A stretch of 64,000 nucleotides of DNA from Prionace glauca (taxonomy: Eukaryota; Chordata; Chondrichthyes; Carcharhiniformes; Carcharhinidae). The DNA is taken from the NCBI GenBank assembly GCA_037974335.1, contig CM075760.1, positions 14,371,059 through 14,435,058 on the forward strand. The letters are read 5' to 3'. The position numbers and the translations under genes were made by a program. Positions 1 to 13,800 of this stretch are shown piece by piece. Below the pieces are notes generated by a model. The model saw nothing but the letters and a program-made list of their open reading frames with translations, was not told the origin of the DNA and ran no database searches. Numbering within the stretch: the first letter of the stretch is position 1; every line of letters starts with the position of its first letter.

Positions 1-1000
1 TCTCTCAATCTTTATTTCTCTCTCTCAATCTTTATTTCTCTCTCTCAATCTTTATTTCTCTCTCTCAATCTTTATTTCTCTCTCTCAATCTTTATTTCTC
101 TCTCTCAATCTATCTTTCTCTCTCTCTATCTTTATTTCTCTCTCTCAATCTATCTTTCTCTCTGAATCTTTATTTCTCTCTCTGAATCTTTATTTCTCTC
201 TCTCAATCTTTATTTTTTTCTCTCAATCTTTATTTTTCTCTCTCAATCTTTATTTTTCTCTCTCAATCTTTATTTCTCTCTCTCAATCTTTATTTCTCTC
301 TCTCAATCTTTATTTCTCTCTCTCAATCTATCTTTCTCTCTCTCAATCTTTATTTCTCTCTCTCAATCTTTATTTCTCTCTCTCAATCTTTATTTCTCTC
401 TCTCAATCTTTATTTCTCTCTCTCAATCTTTATTTCTCTCTCTCAATCTTTATTTCTCTCTCTCAATCTTTATTTCTCTCTCTCAATCTATCTTTCTCTC
501 TCTCTATCTTTATTTCTCTCTCTCAATCTATCTTTCTCTCTGAATCTTTATTTCTCTCTCTGAATCTTTATTTCTCTCTCTCAATCTTTATTTTTTTCTC
601 TCAATCTTTATTTTTCTCTCTCAATCTTTATTTTTCTCTCTCAATCTTTATTTTTCTCTCTCAATCTTTATTTCTCTCTCTCAATCTTTATTTCTCTCTC
701 TCAATCTTTATTTCTCTCTCTCAATCTTTATTTCTCTCTCAATCTTTATTTCTCTCTCTCTATCTTTCTCTCTCTCTCAATCTTTATTTCTCTCTCTCAA
801 TCTTTATTTCTCTCTCTCAATCTTTATTTTTCTCTCTCAATCTTTATTTCTCTCAATCTTTATTTCTCTCTCTCTCAATCTTTATCTTTCTCTCTCAATC
901 TTTATTTCTCTCTCTCAATCTTTATTTCTCTCTCTCAATCTTTATTTCTCTCTCTCTCAATCTTTCTCTCTCTCTCAATCTCTATTTTTCTCTCTCCATC
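1..1000. repeat. 20-bp pyrimidine minisatellite
   Basis: Tandem copies of about 20 bp, consensus TCTCTCAATCTTTATTTCTC, fill the first kilobase with small length variants (TTTTTTCTC, TCTATCTTT). The plus strand is almost pure pyrimidine apart from A residues. No coding signal is seen. Confidence 0.95.
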
Positions 1001-1560
1001 TTCCCTCTCTGTCCTTTTTTCCCTCTCTGTCCTTTTTTCCCTCTCTGTCCTTTTTTCCCTCTCTGTCCTTTTTTCCCTCTCTGTCCTTTTTTCCCTCCCT
1101 GTCCTTTTTCCCTCCCTGTCCTTTTTTCCCTCCCTGTCCTTTTTTCCCTCTCTGTCCTTTTTTCCCTCTCTGTCCTTTTTTCCCTCTCTGTCCTTTTTTC
1201 CCTCTCTGTCCTTTTTTCCCTCCCTGTCCTTTTTTCCCTCCCTGTCCTTTTTTCCCTCCCTGTCCTTTTTTCCCTCTCTGTCCTTTTTTCCCTCTCTGTC
1301 CTTTTTTCCCTCTCTGTCTTTTTTTCCCTCTCTGTCTTTTTTTCCCTCTCTGTCTTTTTTTCCCTCTCTGTCCTTTTTTCCCTCTCTGTCCTTTTTTCCC
1401 TCTCTGTCTTTTTTCCCTCTCTGGTCTTTTTCCCCTCTCTGTCTTTTTTCCCTCTCTGTCTTTTTTCCCTCTCTGTCTTTTTTTCCCTCTCTGTCTTTTT
1501 TTCCCTCTCTGTCTTTTTTTCCCTCTCTGTCTTTTTTTCCCTCTGTCCTTTTTTTCCCCT
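1001..1560. repeat. 18-bp polypyrimidine minisatellite
   Basis: About 30 tandem copies of CCCTCTCTGTCCTTTTTT with T-run length variation. It directly abuts the preceding 20-bp array. The tract is nearly 100 percent C/T on the plus strand, a composition known to favour triplex structures. Confidence 0.95.
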
Positions 1561-3370
1561 CTTTTCCCCCTTTTAATGGCCCCCCTTTTTTGGTGCCCCC
1601 CCTTTTTTACAGGCCCCCTTTTTTTTGCTGGCCCCCCCTTTTTTTGCTGCCCCCCCTTTTTTTTGCTGCCCCCCTTTTTTGATGGCCCCCCCTTTTTTGC
1701 TGCCCCTTTTTTGGTGGCCCCCCCTTTTTGCTGCCCCCCCCTTTTTTGCTGCCCCTTTTTTGGTGGCCCCCCCTTTTTTGCTGCCCCCTTTTTTGGTGGC
1801 CCCCCCTTTTTGGTGGCCCCCCTTTTTGGTGGCCCCCCTTTTTAATGGCCCCTTTTTTTTGGTGGCCCCCTTTTTAATTACAGGCCCCCCTTTTTTGGTG
1901 CCCCCCCCTTTTTGCTGCCCCTCCTTTTTAATGGCCCCCTTTTTTGCTGACCCCCCCCCTTTTTTTTGGTGGCCCCCTTTTTTTTCCGGGCCCCCTTTTT
2001 TTGGTGCCCCCCTTTTTTTTACAGGCCCCCCCTTTTTTGGTGACCCCCCTTTTTTAACAGGCCCCCTTTTGGCTGGCCCCCCCATTTTTAAAGGCCCCCT
2101 TTTTTGGTGGCCCCCCTTTTTTTTGCAGCCCCCCCTTTTTTTGGTGGCCCCCTTTATTTTACAGCCCCCCCTTTTTTTGGTGGCCCCCCTTTTTTTTACA
2201 GCCCCCCCTTTTTTTGGTGGCCCCCCTTTTTTTTACAGCCCCCCTTTTTTTGGTGGCCCCCCCTTTTTTGCTGACCCCTTTTTTTACAGGCCCCCCCTGT
2301 TTTTGGTGCCCCCCTTTTTAATTACAGGCCCCCCTTTTTTGGTGCCCCCCCCTTTTTTGGTGCCCCCCCCTTTATTGGTGCCCCCCCTTTTTGCTGCCCC
2401 TCCTTTTTAATGGCCCCCTTTTTTGCTGACCCCCCCCCTTTTTTTTGGTGGCCCCCTTTTTTTTCCGTGCCCCCTTTTTTTGCTGCACCCCCTTTTTTTG
2501 GTGGCACCCTTTTTTTTACAGCCCCCCCTTTTTTTGGTGGCCCCCCTTTTTTTTACAGGCCCCCCCTTTTTTCGTGACCCCCCCTTTTTTTAACAGGCCC
2601 CCTTTTGGCTGGCCCCCCCATTTTTAAAGGCCCCCTTTTTTTGTGGCCCCCTTTTTTTTACAGCCCCCCCTTTTTTTGGTGGCCCCCCTTTTTTTGGTGG
2701 CCCCCCCTTTTTTTTACAGCCCCCCCTTTTTTTGGTGGCCCCCCCTTTTTTGCTGACCCCTTTTTTTACAGGCCCCCCCCTGTTTTTGGTGCCCCCCCTT
2801 TTAATTACAGGCCCCCCTTTTTTGGTGCCCCACCCTTTTTTGGTGCCCCCCCCTTTTTTGGTGCCCCCCCTTTTTGCTGCCCCTCCTTTTTAATGGCCCC
2901 CTTTTTTGCTGACCCCCCCTTTTTTTTTGGTGGCCCCTCCCTTTTTAATGGCCCCCCCTTTTTTTGGTGGCCCCCTTTTGGCTGGCCCCCCCTTTTTTGG
3001 TGGCCCCCCTTTTTAATGGCCCCCCCTTTTTTGGTGTCCCCCTTTTAATCCTCCCCTTTTTAATGTTTCCCTTTTTAATGGCCCCCCCTTTTTTGGTGTC
3101 CCCCTTTTAATCCTCCCCTTTTTAATGTTTCCCTTTTTAATGGCCACCCCTTTTGGCTGGCCCCCCTTTTTTTACAGGCCCCCCTTTTTTGGTGCCCCCT
3201 TTTTAATGGCCTCCTCTTTTAATGCTCCCCTTTTTAATGGCTCCCTTTACTGGCCCCCCTTTTTAATGGCCCTTTTGGCTGGCCCCCCTTTTTACGGCCC
3301 CACCTTTTTTAATGGCCCCCCTTTACTGGCCCCCCCCCATTTGTGTGGCCCCCCTTTTTAATGCCCCACC
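1561..3370. repeat. Degenerate C/T minisatellite (GGCCCCCCTTTTTTGGT type)
   Basis: Units of about 16-19 bp alternate C-runs and T-runs separated by GGTGG, GCTG, AATGG or ACAGG. Larger blocks recur: the stretch near 1870-2100 is seen again near 2310-2630 and 2770-2950. Long open frames on both strands encode only Pro/Phe or Lys/Gly repeats and are composition artefacts, not genes. Confidence 0.9.
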
Positions 3371-4050
3371 TCTCTGGCCCCCTCCCGATCCTCTCTGCCC
3401 AATCTTCTCCCCACCCTGCTCAAACACACCCACCGCCACATCCCTCTGAGCTCCAACTCCCCGGTATCCCTCTGATCCCTCGATCTCTCCTAATTCCCTC
3501 AATTTCCTCCCCCCCCAACATTCCTGTTTCTCCCGCCTGATTCCCTGTCCCTCTGCCTGATCTCCTTTAATCTGACTCTAAGCAACACCCCCTTCCCCTC
3601 AATCTCTCTCCCGACACCCACCGCCAATCTGACTCTAATCCCCCTGGATCTCCCAAGCTCCTGCCCCAATTCCTAAGCCCCCCTCCGTCTGCACCCTCCC
3701 CAACTCTGACTCATCCCCTTCTGCTAACTCCCCCCTCAGACTCTCTACAGTTTATTCCCCCCCCGATGATTCTTCTAGAATCCCCCTGAATTGACCCCCC
3801 CACACTTGTCCATCCCTCTGCCCCTCCAATCCTGCTCCCTCTCCTATCCCACCCCCTCCAATCTGTCTGAGCCCCAAACTACATCTTTTAATTGCCCCAC
3901 TTGTGAATCACTGCCCCTCCCAGATCCCTCCTGTATCCCTCAAACCCCCAGAAATCCCCCTCTAAGCCCCTTTTCACAAATCCCTCTCGATTTTCCCCAA
4001 TTCCCTCCCTCAGTCCCTGCTGCTGCATCTCTGAATCCCAAATTCCTCAA
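3371..4050. other. C/T-rich spacer with no recognised feature
   Basis: Pyrimidine-rich sequence dominated by CCCC and TCTC without a clear tandem period. No gene or mobile element was recognised. Confidence 0.6.
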
Positions 4051-4055
4051 AGACC

Positions 4056-5150
4056 CCCCACTAAACACAGATTTTAAACAGTACCCTACACTAAACACAG
4101 ATTTTATACTGTACCCCCCACTAAACAGAGGTTTTAAACAGTACCCTACACTAAACACAGATTTTATACTGTACCCTACACTAAACAGAGGTTTTAAACT
4201 GTACCCTACACTAAACACAGATTTTAAACTGTACCCTACACTAAAGAGGTTTTAAATTGTACCCTACACTAAACAGAGGTTTTAAACTGTACCTTACACT
4301 AAACACAGATTTTATACTGTACCCCCCACTAAACAGAGATTTTAAACTGTACCCTACACTAAACACAGATTTTAAACTGTACCCTATACTAAACACAGAT
4401 TTTAAACTGTACCCTACACTAAACACAGATTTTAACCTGTACCTTACACTAAACAGAGTTTTTAAACTGTACCCTTCACTAAACAGAGGTTTTAAACTGT
4501 ACCTTACACTAAACAGGTTTTGAACTGTACCCTACACTACACAGATTTTAAACTGTACACTACACTAAAGAGGTTTTAAACTGTACACTACACTAAAGAG
4601 GTTTTAAATTGTACCCTATACTAAACACAGATTTTAAACTGTACCCTACACTAAAGAGGTTTTAAATTGTACCCTACACTAAACAGAGGTTTTAAACTGT
4701 ACCCTACACTAAACACAGATTTTAAACTGTACCCTACACTAAACACAGATTTTAAACTGTACCCTACACTAAACAGAGGTTTTAAACTGTACCCTACACT
4801 AAACAGAGGTTTTAAACTGTACCCTACACTAAACAGAGATTTTAAACTGTACCCTACACTAAACACAGATTTTAAACTGTACCCTACACTAAACACAGAT
4901 TTTAAACTGTACCCTACACTAAACACAGATTTTAAACTGTACCCTACACTAAACACAGATTTTAAACTGTACCCTACACTAAACACAGATTTTAAACTGT
5001 ACCCTACAGTAAACAGAGATTTTAAACTGTACCCTACACTAAACACAGATTTTAAACTGTACCTTACACTAAACAGAGGTTTTAAACTGTACCCTACACT
5101 AAACAGAGGTTTTAAAATGTACCCTACACTAAACACAGATTTTAAACATC
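4056..5150. repeat. 30-bp minisatellite, about 36 copies
   Basis: Tandem units of about 30 bp share the core AAACTGTACCCTACACTAAA followed by CAGAGGTTTT or CACAGATTTT. Two sub-variants (CACAGAT and CAGAGGT) are interspersed, and a few units are short. The period is a multiple of three, so repetitive frames stay open on both strands, but they encode only a monotonous 10-residue repeat and are not taken as genes. Confidence 0.95.
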
Positions 5151-5740
5151 CGTCTCAGCACCCAATCACTCTAAGTTCCCTCTCCTGCCCTCGCCCTGGT
5201 AAATTTCCGCTCCCTCCCTGTGAACAGCCCCTAGACTGACTGAACCCCCCTTTCTAATTACTGATCCCCCCCTCCCCAATCAATCCCCCTCCACTCCCCC
5301 CTATAAACTGCTCCTGGTCAAGTTGGATGTGGAATCTGCCCATTTTAAACATTAACCTTCAAATGACTAATTCCCCTGGTACTGAGCAGCCTGTCTTATA
5401 ATATCCCCGCACTCTCCCCCCCATCCTGTACAACACACCCCATGTCTGATTCTGCCCCCACCCCCTCCTCCATTGCCCCCTTTCTCTAATAACCCCTGAC
5501 TCTGGACAGCCTGTGTTATAATATTCCCCCATCCTGTACAACAGCCTCCACTCCCCCAACCAGCCCCTTCCCTCTCTGTCTAATAACCTCTGGCTCTGGA
5601 CAAGCCCCTCTGTTTCACACTCTTCCCCCTTTCAACATTCTCTGTCCCCCGTCCGCTGTGTCCCTGAGCCTTCGCTGCTGGTGAACAGCAAACCCCTGAT
5701 CTGGCCCGTCCCCCACAAGAGAGCAGAGACAGACAGAGAT
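5151..5740. other. C-rich spacer with short internal duplications
   Basis: Segments reading roughly CAGCCTGT(C/G)TTATAATAT followed by CCCC and CATCCTGTACAACA occur near 5388 and 5508, so the spacer has internal duplication. No gene was recognised. Confidence 0.5.
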
Positions 5741-6365
5741 AAGAGACAGACTTCCAGGTGGAGATAGAGAGAATGCTGCTGTAATTCAGACAGAATGATT
5801 CACAGAGAGGGGAGCAGATAGAGGTACAGAGACAGATATAGAGATTGAGTTGGAGAGGGTGCTGCTGTAATTCAGACAGAATGATTCACAGAGAGGGGAG
5901 CAGATAGAGGTACAGAGACAGATATAGAGATTGAGTTGGAGAGGGTGCTGCTGTAATTCAGACAGAATGATTCACAGACAGGGGAGCAGATAGAGGTACA
6001 GAGACAGATATAGAGATTGAGTTGGAGAGGGTGCTGCTGTAATTCAGACAGAGAGATTCACAGAGAGGGGAGCAGATAGAGGTACAGAGACAGATATAGA
6101 GATTGAGTTGGAGAGGGTGCTGCTGTAATTCAGACAGAATGATTCACAGAGAGGGGAGCAGATAGAGGTACAGAGACACATATCGAGATTGAGTTGGAGA
6201 GGGTGCTGCTGTAATTCAGACAGAATGATTCACAGAGAGGGGAGCAGATAGAGGTACAGAGACAGATATAGAGATTGAGTTGGAGAGGGTGCTGCTGTAA
6301 TTCAGACAGAATGATTCACAGAGAGGGGAGCAGATAGAGGTATAGAGATTGAGACACACACACTC
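5741..6365. repeat. 86-bp tandem repeat, 7 copies
   Basis: The landmark GCTGCTGTAATTCAG recurs exactly every 86 bp at 5775, 5861, 5947, 6033, 6119, 6205 and 6291. Units are purine-rich on the plus strand and differ by only a few substitutions, which suggests recent expansion or homogenisation. Confidence 0.95.
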
Positions 6366-7870
6366 TGATTGAGAAAATGATCCAGAGGGAGAGATGTGCA
6401 GAGAGGCTGAAATACAAAGTGAGGTGTGCAGATAAATAGAATGGGAGGGGGGGGGCTTTGACAAGACAGAGTGACAAAGTTTCAGCGAGAGAGTGAAAGA
6501 TAGAGAGAATGAGTGAAAAAGGGAAAGATGCTGCCATTGTGTGAGGCTGAGGGATAGAGGGTGGGGAGAGACAGGGATTGGAAAGATGTGGTGAAACAGT
6601 TCTGAGAATGGGGCAGTTACACAGACACAGCTTCAGGGAGAGGGATTGGAATCTGTGGGATTACATTGGAGCAGGGATCACTCGGAATAGCCCCCCCCCC
6701 CCCTCCCCCTGACACACAGATTACTAACCCTCAGTGTGAAAGCCCCACCAGTCTATCTGTGTATAAAAATGAATGACAAAGACACGGGGATTTTTATTAA
6801 TATTTATCTCTCTGGTTATAGCTCTTGTCCGAGGATTCCTCACGGCAAAACTATCGGCTCTCTGCATCGTCAAAGTTTCCGAAAGAATTCTCCTTGGAAG
6901 AGAGCAAGAGGAAATAAAGTGACGCAAAACAAATAATTATGACACAAAACAAATAAATAACTATAATGATTAAACACAAAACAAAAAAAAGCTGATTGTA
7001 AACAATAAAAGGCACAGCAAGATCCCAGGACTTGCTCAAATTCACAATCTCACTCGGGGGTGGTAGGGGGAACATTCATTTTCACGTCCCCATTATTAAA
7101 CCCTGACAAAGTGGGAACATTCTTCAAATGAAATGAACTTCCAAATGCCTCCTGACTGATCCGATATTTAATTTATTAAAAAACATCAGAGCATTCTGGG
7201 GAGGGGCTTTACTCCAGAGACAGGCCAGTGAATTAACACAGGATCCCCCAATGAAGCTCCCACTTCTATCAGTCACCTCTCCACTCCCCCCTCCTCTGTT
7301 TCTCCCTCTCTGTCTCTTACACACTCCCCCCAGATCTATACCTGTCTCCCTGCCTCTCTCACTCTCTTCCTCTCTCTCTCTCTCTCTCTCTCTCCCTGTC
7401 TAATATTCTGAAGTTGTATATATAAAGATCAAAGTGTGGTGTTTTACAAATGGAAATACTGAAAAGATGCTTTAAAAAAACAACCCAAAATAACTCATTC
7501 AGCATTGAGTCTTTCCAAAGCCGGTGTCTTTGGGATTTTAAGCTGCAGAAGACAACTTTATAACATCTGTGTCCAAAACAGCAGCATCCAGAATCCCAGC
7601 AGCAAAACAGGGCTGTGAATTGGACCAATGATTTTAAAACAAGCTCTCAAACACACACACACACACAACCAATAGACAGTTTCATTTTACAGATATTTCA
7701 TTCCCTCTCTGCCACCCACCAAAGGGTTAACCTGTTTGTGACTAATTACAAAGCCGGGATATTTTAACCCCAGGGTTCCCCAGAGGGAAACATCACCCCG
7801 ACATAATAACAATATTTATAATTCCAACATCACCCCCCCCTCCTCCCTTAATCAGTGAATGACTGATTCC
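6366..7870. other. Non-coding spacer with simple-sequence tracts
   Basis: Contains a run of C around 6690-6712, a (CT)n tract near 7355-7400 and a short (CA)n near 7650. No gene or known element was recognised. Confidence 0.5.
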
Positions 7871-10800
7871 AATTGGAATTAAGACAATTCTGCACAGCAA
7901 GATCCCACTATCAATCCCACAATGGAGGAAACACACCCCCCCCAGACTCTGTGTCTCTTTCCCCCGCCCCTCCTGAGACCCTCACACCCTCCCCACTCCC
8001 TCTCTGTTTAGCTCTCCCTCCATTCCTCGACCTCCTGCCCCTCCCCAACACTTCTCCCTCCCCTCAATCTTTCCTGTTTAAAGTCCCGCTCAGGGTCCCA
8101 GTGTGAGGAATAGGGAGCCAGACCCACCTGTGTACACAGCAAGATCCCACACACACACACACAACCTGGTGAGGGGCAGATAAAATAAACATTGTGGGTG
8201 AGGACTGCATGAGGGTGTGTGGGGAATGGGATCCACACCTCCCTCCCTCTCTCTCCCTAAATTAAACTGACAACAATTCACACTGGGGTTTTCTGTCACA
8301 TTTTATTGAGAGATGAAATATAGATGGGAATGTGTGTGGGGAGAGGGGAGGGGGTGCAGGGATTGGGAAGAACACTGGAGAGACAGAGACAGGGAAATTC
8401 TATACCCCCCACCCCCCAAATCCAAATAGAAATTCCTGGGAAAACAGAGAGAGAGAGAAAAGAATCTGGAGTCAGACAGCACAGAAACAGGCCCTTCGGC
8501 CCACTAGCTCAATGCTGGCCCATCCAATCCCAAACTACACCCCTCCCCATTCCCCAGCACTTGCTCCGTAGCCTACGATGCCTCGGAGATTAAAGTGCTC
8601 GAATTTCCCCAACCCCCTTTCCAGCTTTTACCTTGAACCCCACTCTGCGGTCCCTGAGCCAGATCTTGTTTCAAAATAAAATGTGTGGTCGCTGTCACAG
8701 TGCGGGGCAAAGGTCAGAGGCCCAGAGAGTACACAGCAAGATCCCACAGCAGCAGCAATGTGAACCTGAATCAGATGGGACACATTTCCCCCCCCCCACA
8801 CAACCCCCAACCCTCTTGCCTGCTGTGAGCCCCCACCCTGCTCACTCCCCTGTGTGTGTGTGTGTGTCTGCATCATCCCAAATCTCCACAAAGGCTGGAA
8901 ATCCCTCTTAAAACTAAACCAAACACCTTTTAAAACAAAATCCCTGTGCTGCACAGCAAGATCCCACAGGACACAGTCAGCTGTGTTGAGTTTTTTTTTA
9001 ATTTGGGAAATGTTGATACAGAGAGAGAGAGAGTGAGGCAGAGAGAGGCTGAGACAGTGAAATCACCCCCACCCCCCGGGACCCTCAGAATTAAACTGGA
9101 GCCCCTGTCCCTCACTGAGGCCCCCCTCCCTCTAACAGTCTGTGTCTCTCCCCCTGCATCTAACCCATACCTCCAGCTGTTTTCATCCTTCCCTCTTTCT
9201 CTGTCTCTGTCTCCATCTGTCTCTACTACAGAACAGACAGGGAGAGAGAGAAACAGAGACTGGGAGAGAGAGACAAGGAGAGAGAGAGAGAGAGACAAGG
9301 AGATAGAGACAGAGACAGAAAAACAGATGGAGAGAGAGACAAGGAGAGAGAGAAACAGAAAGACAGAGTGACAGGGAGAGGGAGTGACAAGGAGAGAAAG
9401 GGAGAGGAACAGAGACAGGGAGAGAGAGAGAGAAACAGAGTCAGAGATAAAGAGAGATTTGATATTGAATTGTGTGCGGTCACATTATTGAGTGTCCTGT
9501 AATTTGGTGATTGTTTTATACAGAGAGGCAGAGAGAGAGGTGAAGACAGTAACATTCTCTCCCTGACACCCTGGCAAGTTCAGAGACACAGAAGCTGCAG
9601 ACACTCACACACAAACTGCTTTGGTAAATCTCCCCAATCTCTGTCTCGCCCTCGCTCTCAGTAACTTCACTGCAGTGTTAATGTGAGCCTTACTTGTGCC
9701 ATTAATAAACTTTAAAAATTTAAGTACCCTCTATGTCCCTTTATCTCTTTCTGTCTCTTTATTTAGGTCTCCTGTCTCTCTCTCTCTCAGTAATTTCATT
9801 GCAGTGTTAATGTAAGCCTTGTGACAGTAATAAATACATTTTAAATCTTTGAACTTTAAACCCTATCTGTGACTCTGTCTGAATTCAGAGCCCAGGTCAG
9901 TGCCAGATTGAGAGGGGGGTCAGTATTGAGCAGAATGGACAGACAGTTTGATAGAAAGTTTGCAGAAACTACAGGGAGTGTTTGTAAACATGTTGGGGGT
10001 TATGGAAAGGTGAGTGTGGTGTGCCCTTCGGCCCACCAGCTCAATGCTGGCCCATCCAATCCCAATCTACACTCCTCCCATTCCCCAGCACTTGCTCCGT
10101 AGCCTACGATGCCTCGGAGATTAAAGTGCTCGAATTTCCCCAACCCCCTTTCCAGCTTTTACCTTGAACCCCACTCTGCGGTCCCTGAGCCAGATCTCGT
10201 TTCAAAATAAAAAGCGTGGTCCCTGTCACAGTGCGGGGCAAAGGTTACAGGCCCAGTGTGTGCACAGCAAGATCCCACAGCAGCAGCAATGTGAACCTGA
10301 ATCAGATGGGACACATTTCCCCCCCCACACAACCCCCAACCCTCTTGCCTGCTGTGAGCCCCCACCCTGCTCACTCCCCTGTGTGTGTGTGTGTGTCTGC
10401 ATCATCCCAAATCTCCACAAAGGCTGGAAATCCCTCTTAAAACTAAACCAAACACCTTTTAAAACAAAATCCCTGTGCTGCACAGCAAGATCCCATAGGT
10501 GCAGTCAGCTGTGTTGAGTTTTTTTAATTTGGGAAATGTTTATACAGTGAGAGGGGCTGAGACATTGAAATCACCCCCACCCCCGGGACCCTCAGAATTA
10601 AACTGGAGCCCCTGTCCCTGCAGTGCACAGCAAGATCCCACAGCTGTGTCGAGTGTCTTTTTAATCCAGGAAAAATTTATACAGAGAAAGAGAGAGTGAG
10701 GCAGAGAGGGGCTGGGACAGTAAAATCAAATCCCCCAACCTCCCTGGGACACTCAGAATTAAACTGGACCACTGTCCCTCACTGATGCCCCCTCCCTCTA

Positions 10801-13800
10801 ACAGCCTGTGTCTCTCCCCCTGCATCTAACCCACACCTACAGCTGTTTCCACCCCTCCCTCTGTCCGTCTCTGTCTCCATCTGTTTCTGCTACAGACGAG
10901 ACAGGGAGAGAGAGACAGAGAGAGAAAATACAGACGGAGAGAGAGACAGAGATAGTTAGACAGAGACGAGGAGAGGAGAGAGAACAGGGAGATGCAGAGA
11001 CAGATATTTGATAATGAATTGTGTGCGGTCACATTATTGAGTGTCCTGTAATTTGGTGATTGTTTTATACAGAGAGGCAGAGAGAGAGGTGAAGGCAGTG
11101 ACATTCTTTCCCTAGCACCCCAGCAAGCTCAGAGACACAGAAGCTGCAGACACTCACACACAAACTGCTTTGGTAAGTTTCCCACCATCTCTGTCTCTCT
11201 CTCTTTATCTATATCTCTGTGTGTCTACCTCCCTCTCTCTCAGTAACTTCATTGCAGTGTTAATGTGAGCCTTACTTGTGACACTAATAAACTTTAAAAC
11301 TTTAAGTACCCTCTCTGTCCCTTTGTCTCTCTCTCTCTTTCTGTCTCTATCTATGTCTCTCTCTCTCTCTCAATAACTTCTTTGCAGTGTTAATGTGAGC
11401 CTTACATGTGACACTAATAAACTTTAAAAATTTAAGTACCCTCTCTCTCCCTTTATCTCTGGCTTTCTGTTTCTTTATTTAGGTCTTCTGTCTCTCTCTC
11501 TCTCTCAGTAACTTCTTTGCAGTGTTAATGTGAGCCTTGTGACAGTAATAAATAAGTTATAAAACTTTCAACTTTAAACCCTAAATCTGACTGTGTCTGA
11601 ATTCAGAGCCCAGGTCAGTGCCAGATTGAGAGGGGGGTCAGTATTGAGCAGAATGGACAGACAGTTTGATAGAAAGTTTGCAGAAACTACAGGGAGTGTT
11701 TGGAAACATGTTGGGGGTTGTGGAAAGGTCAGTGTGTAACAAGCTGAGGGAAGGGGTTTCCAGTTCACATCTTGCTGCTGTTTGGGGCAGTGGGAGTTCC
11801 CTTTGCATTTCCAGGGAGCTGTGAACCCTCAGGGCTTTCTGCCTATCTCTGTTTGAACAGTTTAATATGTTTAAACACTCAGACCTCTGGCCCTTGTTGG
11901 GAATATCAGAATATCTCACTGCCCACCCCCCCAGTACACACACCCCCCCACAAACCTCCCACCCTGTGTGTGTGTGTTGTCCCAAGTCTGGAGACTTCCC
12001 CACAGTCTCCTGAAAGTTTTTAACCTCCCTCTGAGAACCCCCCCTTTTTAAAACAAAATCCCTCTGGTGCACAGCAAGATCCCACAGGACACAGTCAGTT
12101 GTGTGGAGTGTTTTTTACTTTGGGAAATGTTTATACAGAGAGAGAGAGAGTGAGGCAGAGAGAGGCTGAGACAGAAATTAAACTGACAACAATTCACACT
12201 GGGGTTTTCTGTCACATTTTATTGAGAGATGAAATATAGATGGGAATGTGTGTGGGGAGAGGGGAGGGGGTGCAGGGATTGGGAAGAACACTGGAGAGAC
12301 AGGGAAATTCTCTACCCCCCCCCCCCCAATCCAAATAGAAATTCCTGGGAAAACAGAGAGAGAGGGAAAAGAATCTGGAGTCAGACAGCACAGAAACAGG
12401 CCCTTCGGCCCACCAGCTCAATGCTGGCCCATCCAATCCCAATCTACACTCCTCCCATTCCCCAGCACTTGCTCCGTAGCCTACGATGCCTCGGAGATTA
12501 AAGTGCTCGAATTTCCCCAACCCCCTTTCCAGCTTTTACCTTGAACCCCACTCTGCGGTCCCTGAGCCAGATCTCGTTTCAAAATAAAAAGTGTGGTCGC
12601 TGTCACAGTGCGGGGCAAAGGTCAGAGGCCCAGAGAGTACACAGCAAGATCCCATAGCAGCAGCAATGTGAACCTGAATCAGATGGGACACATTTCCCCC
12701 ACCCCACACAACCCCCAACCCTCTCGCCTGCTGTGAGCCCCCACCCCGCTCACTACCCTGTGTGTGTGTGTGTGTCTGCATCATCCCAAATCTCCACAAA
12801 GGCTGGAAATCCCTCTTAAAACTAAACCAAACACCTTTTAAAACAAAATCCCTGTGCTGCACAGCAAGATCCCATAGTTGCAGTCAGCTGTGTTGAGTTT
12901 TTTTTAATTTGGGAAATGTTTATACAGAGAGAGAGAGAGTGAGGCAGAGAGAGGCTGAGACAGTGAAATCACCCCCACCCCCCGGGACCCTCAGAATTAA
13001 ACTGGAGCCCCTGTCCCTGCAGTGCACAGCAAGATCCCACAGTCAGCTGTGTCGAGTGTCTTTTTAATCCAGGAAAAATTTATGCAGAGAAAGAGAGAGT
13101 GAGGCACAGAGGGGCGGGGACAGTAAAATCCAATCCCCCAACCTCCCTGGGACACTCAGAATTAAACTGGACCCCTGTCCCTCACTGATGCCCCCCTCCC
13201 TCTAACAGCCTGTGTCTCTCCCCCTGCATCTAACCCACACCTACAGCTGTTTTCATCCCTCCCTCTGTCCGTCTCTGTCTCCATCTGTTTCTGCTACAGA
13301 CGAGACAGGGAGAGAGAGAGAGAGAGACAGAGAGAGAAAATACAGACAGAGAGAGAGACAGAGATAGTTCGACAGAGACGAGGAGAGGAGAGAGAACAGG
13401 GAGATACAGAGAGAGAGATTTGATATTGAATTGTGTGCCGTCACATTATTGAGTGTCCTGTAATTTGGTGATTGTTTTATACAGAGAGGCAGAGAGAGAG
13501 GTGAAGACAGTGACATTCTCTCCCTGACACCCCGGCAAGCTCAGAGACACAGAAGCTGCAGACACTCACAGACACAAACTGCTTTGGTAAGTTTCCCACC
13601 ATCTCTGTCTCTCTCTCTTTATCGATGTCTCTGTGTGTCTATCTCCCTCTCTCTCAGTAACTTCATTGCAGTGTTAATGTGAGCCTTACTTGTGACACTA
13701 ATAAACTTTAAAACTTTAAGTACCCTCTCTGTCCCTTTGTCTCTCTCTCTCTTTCTGTCTCTATCTATGTCTCTCTCTCTCTCTCTCAGTAACTTCTTTG

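Noticed and set aside
1573-3361. Long open frames on both strands encoding Pro/Phe-rich or Lys/Gly-rich proteins
   Set aside because: They arise from the C/T minisatellite, overlap on opposite strands, and show no splice, start-context or domain support.
3940-5239. Repetitive frames of the type YPTLNTDFKL and its antisense
   Set aside because: The 30-bp minisatellite has a period divisible by three, so both strands stay open. There is no sign of a real gene.
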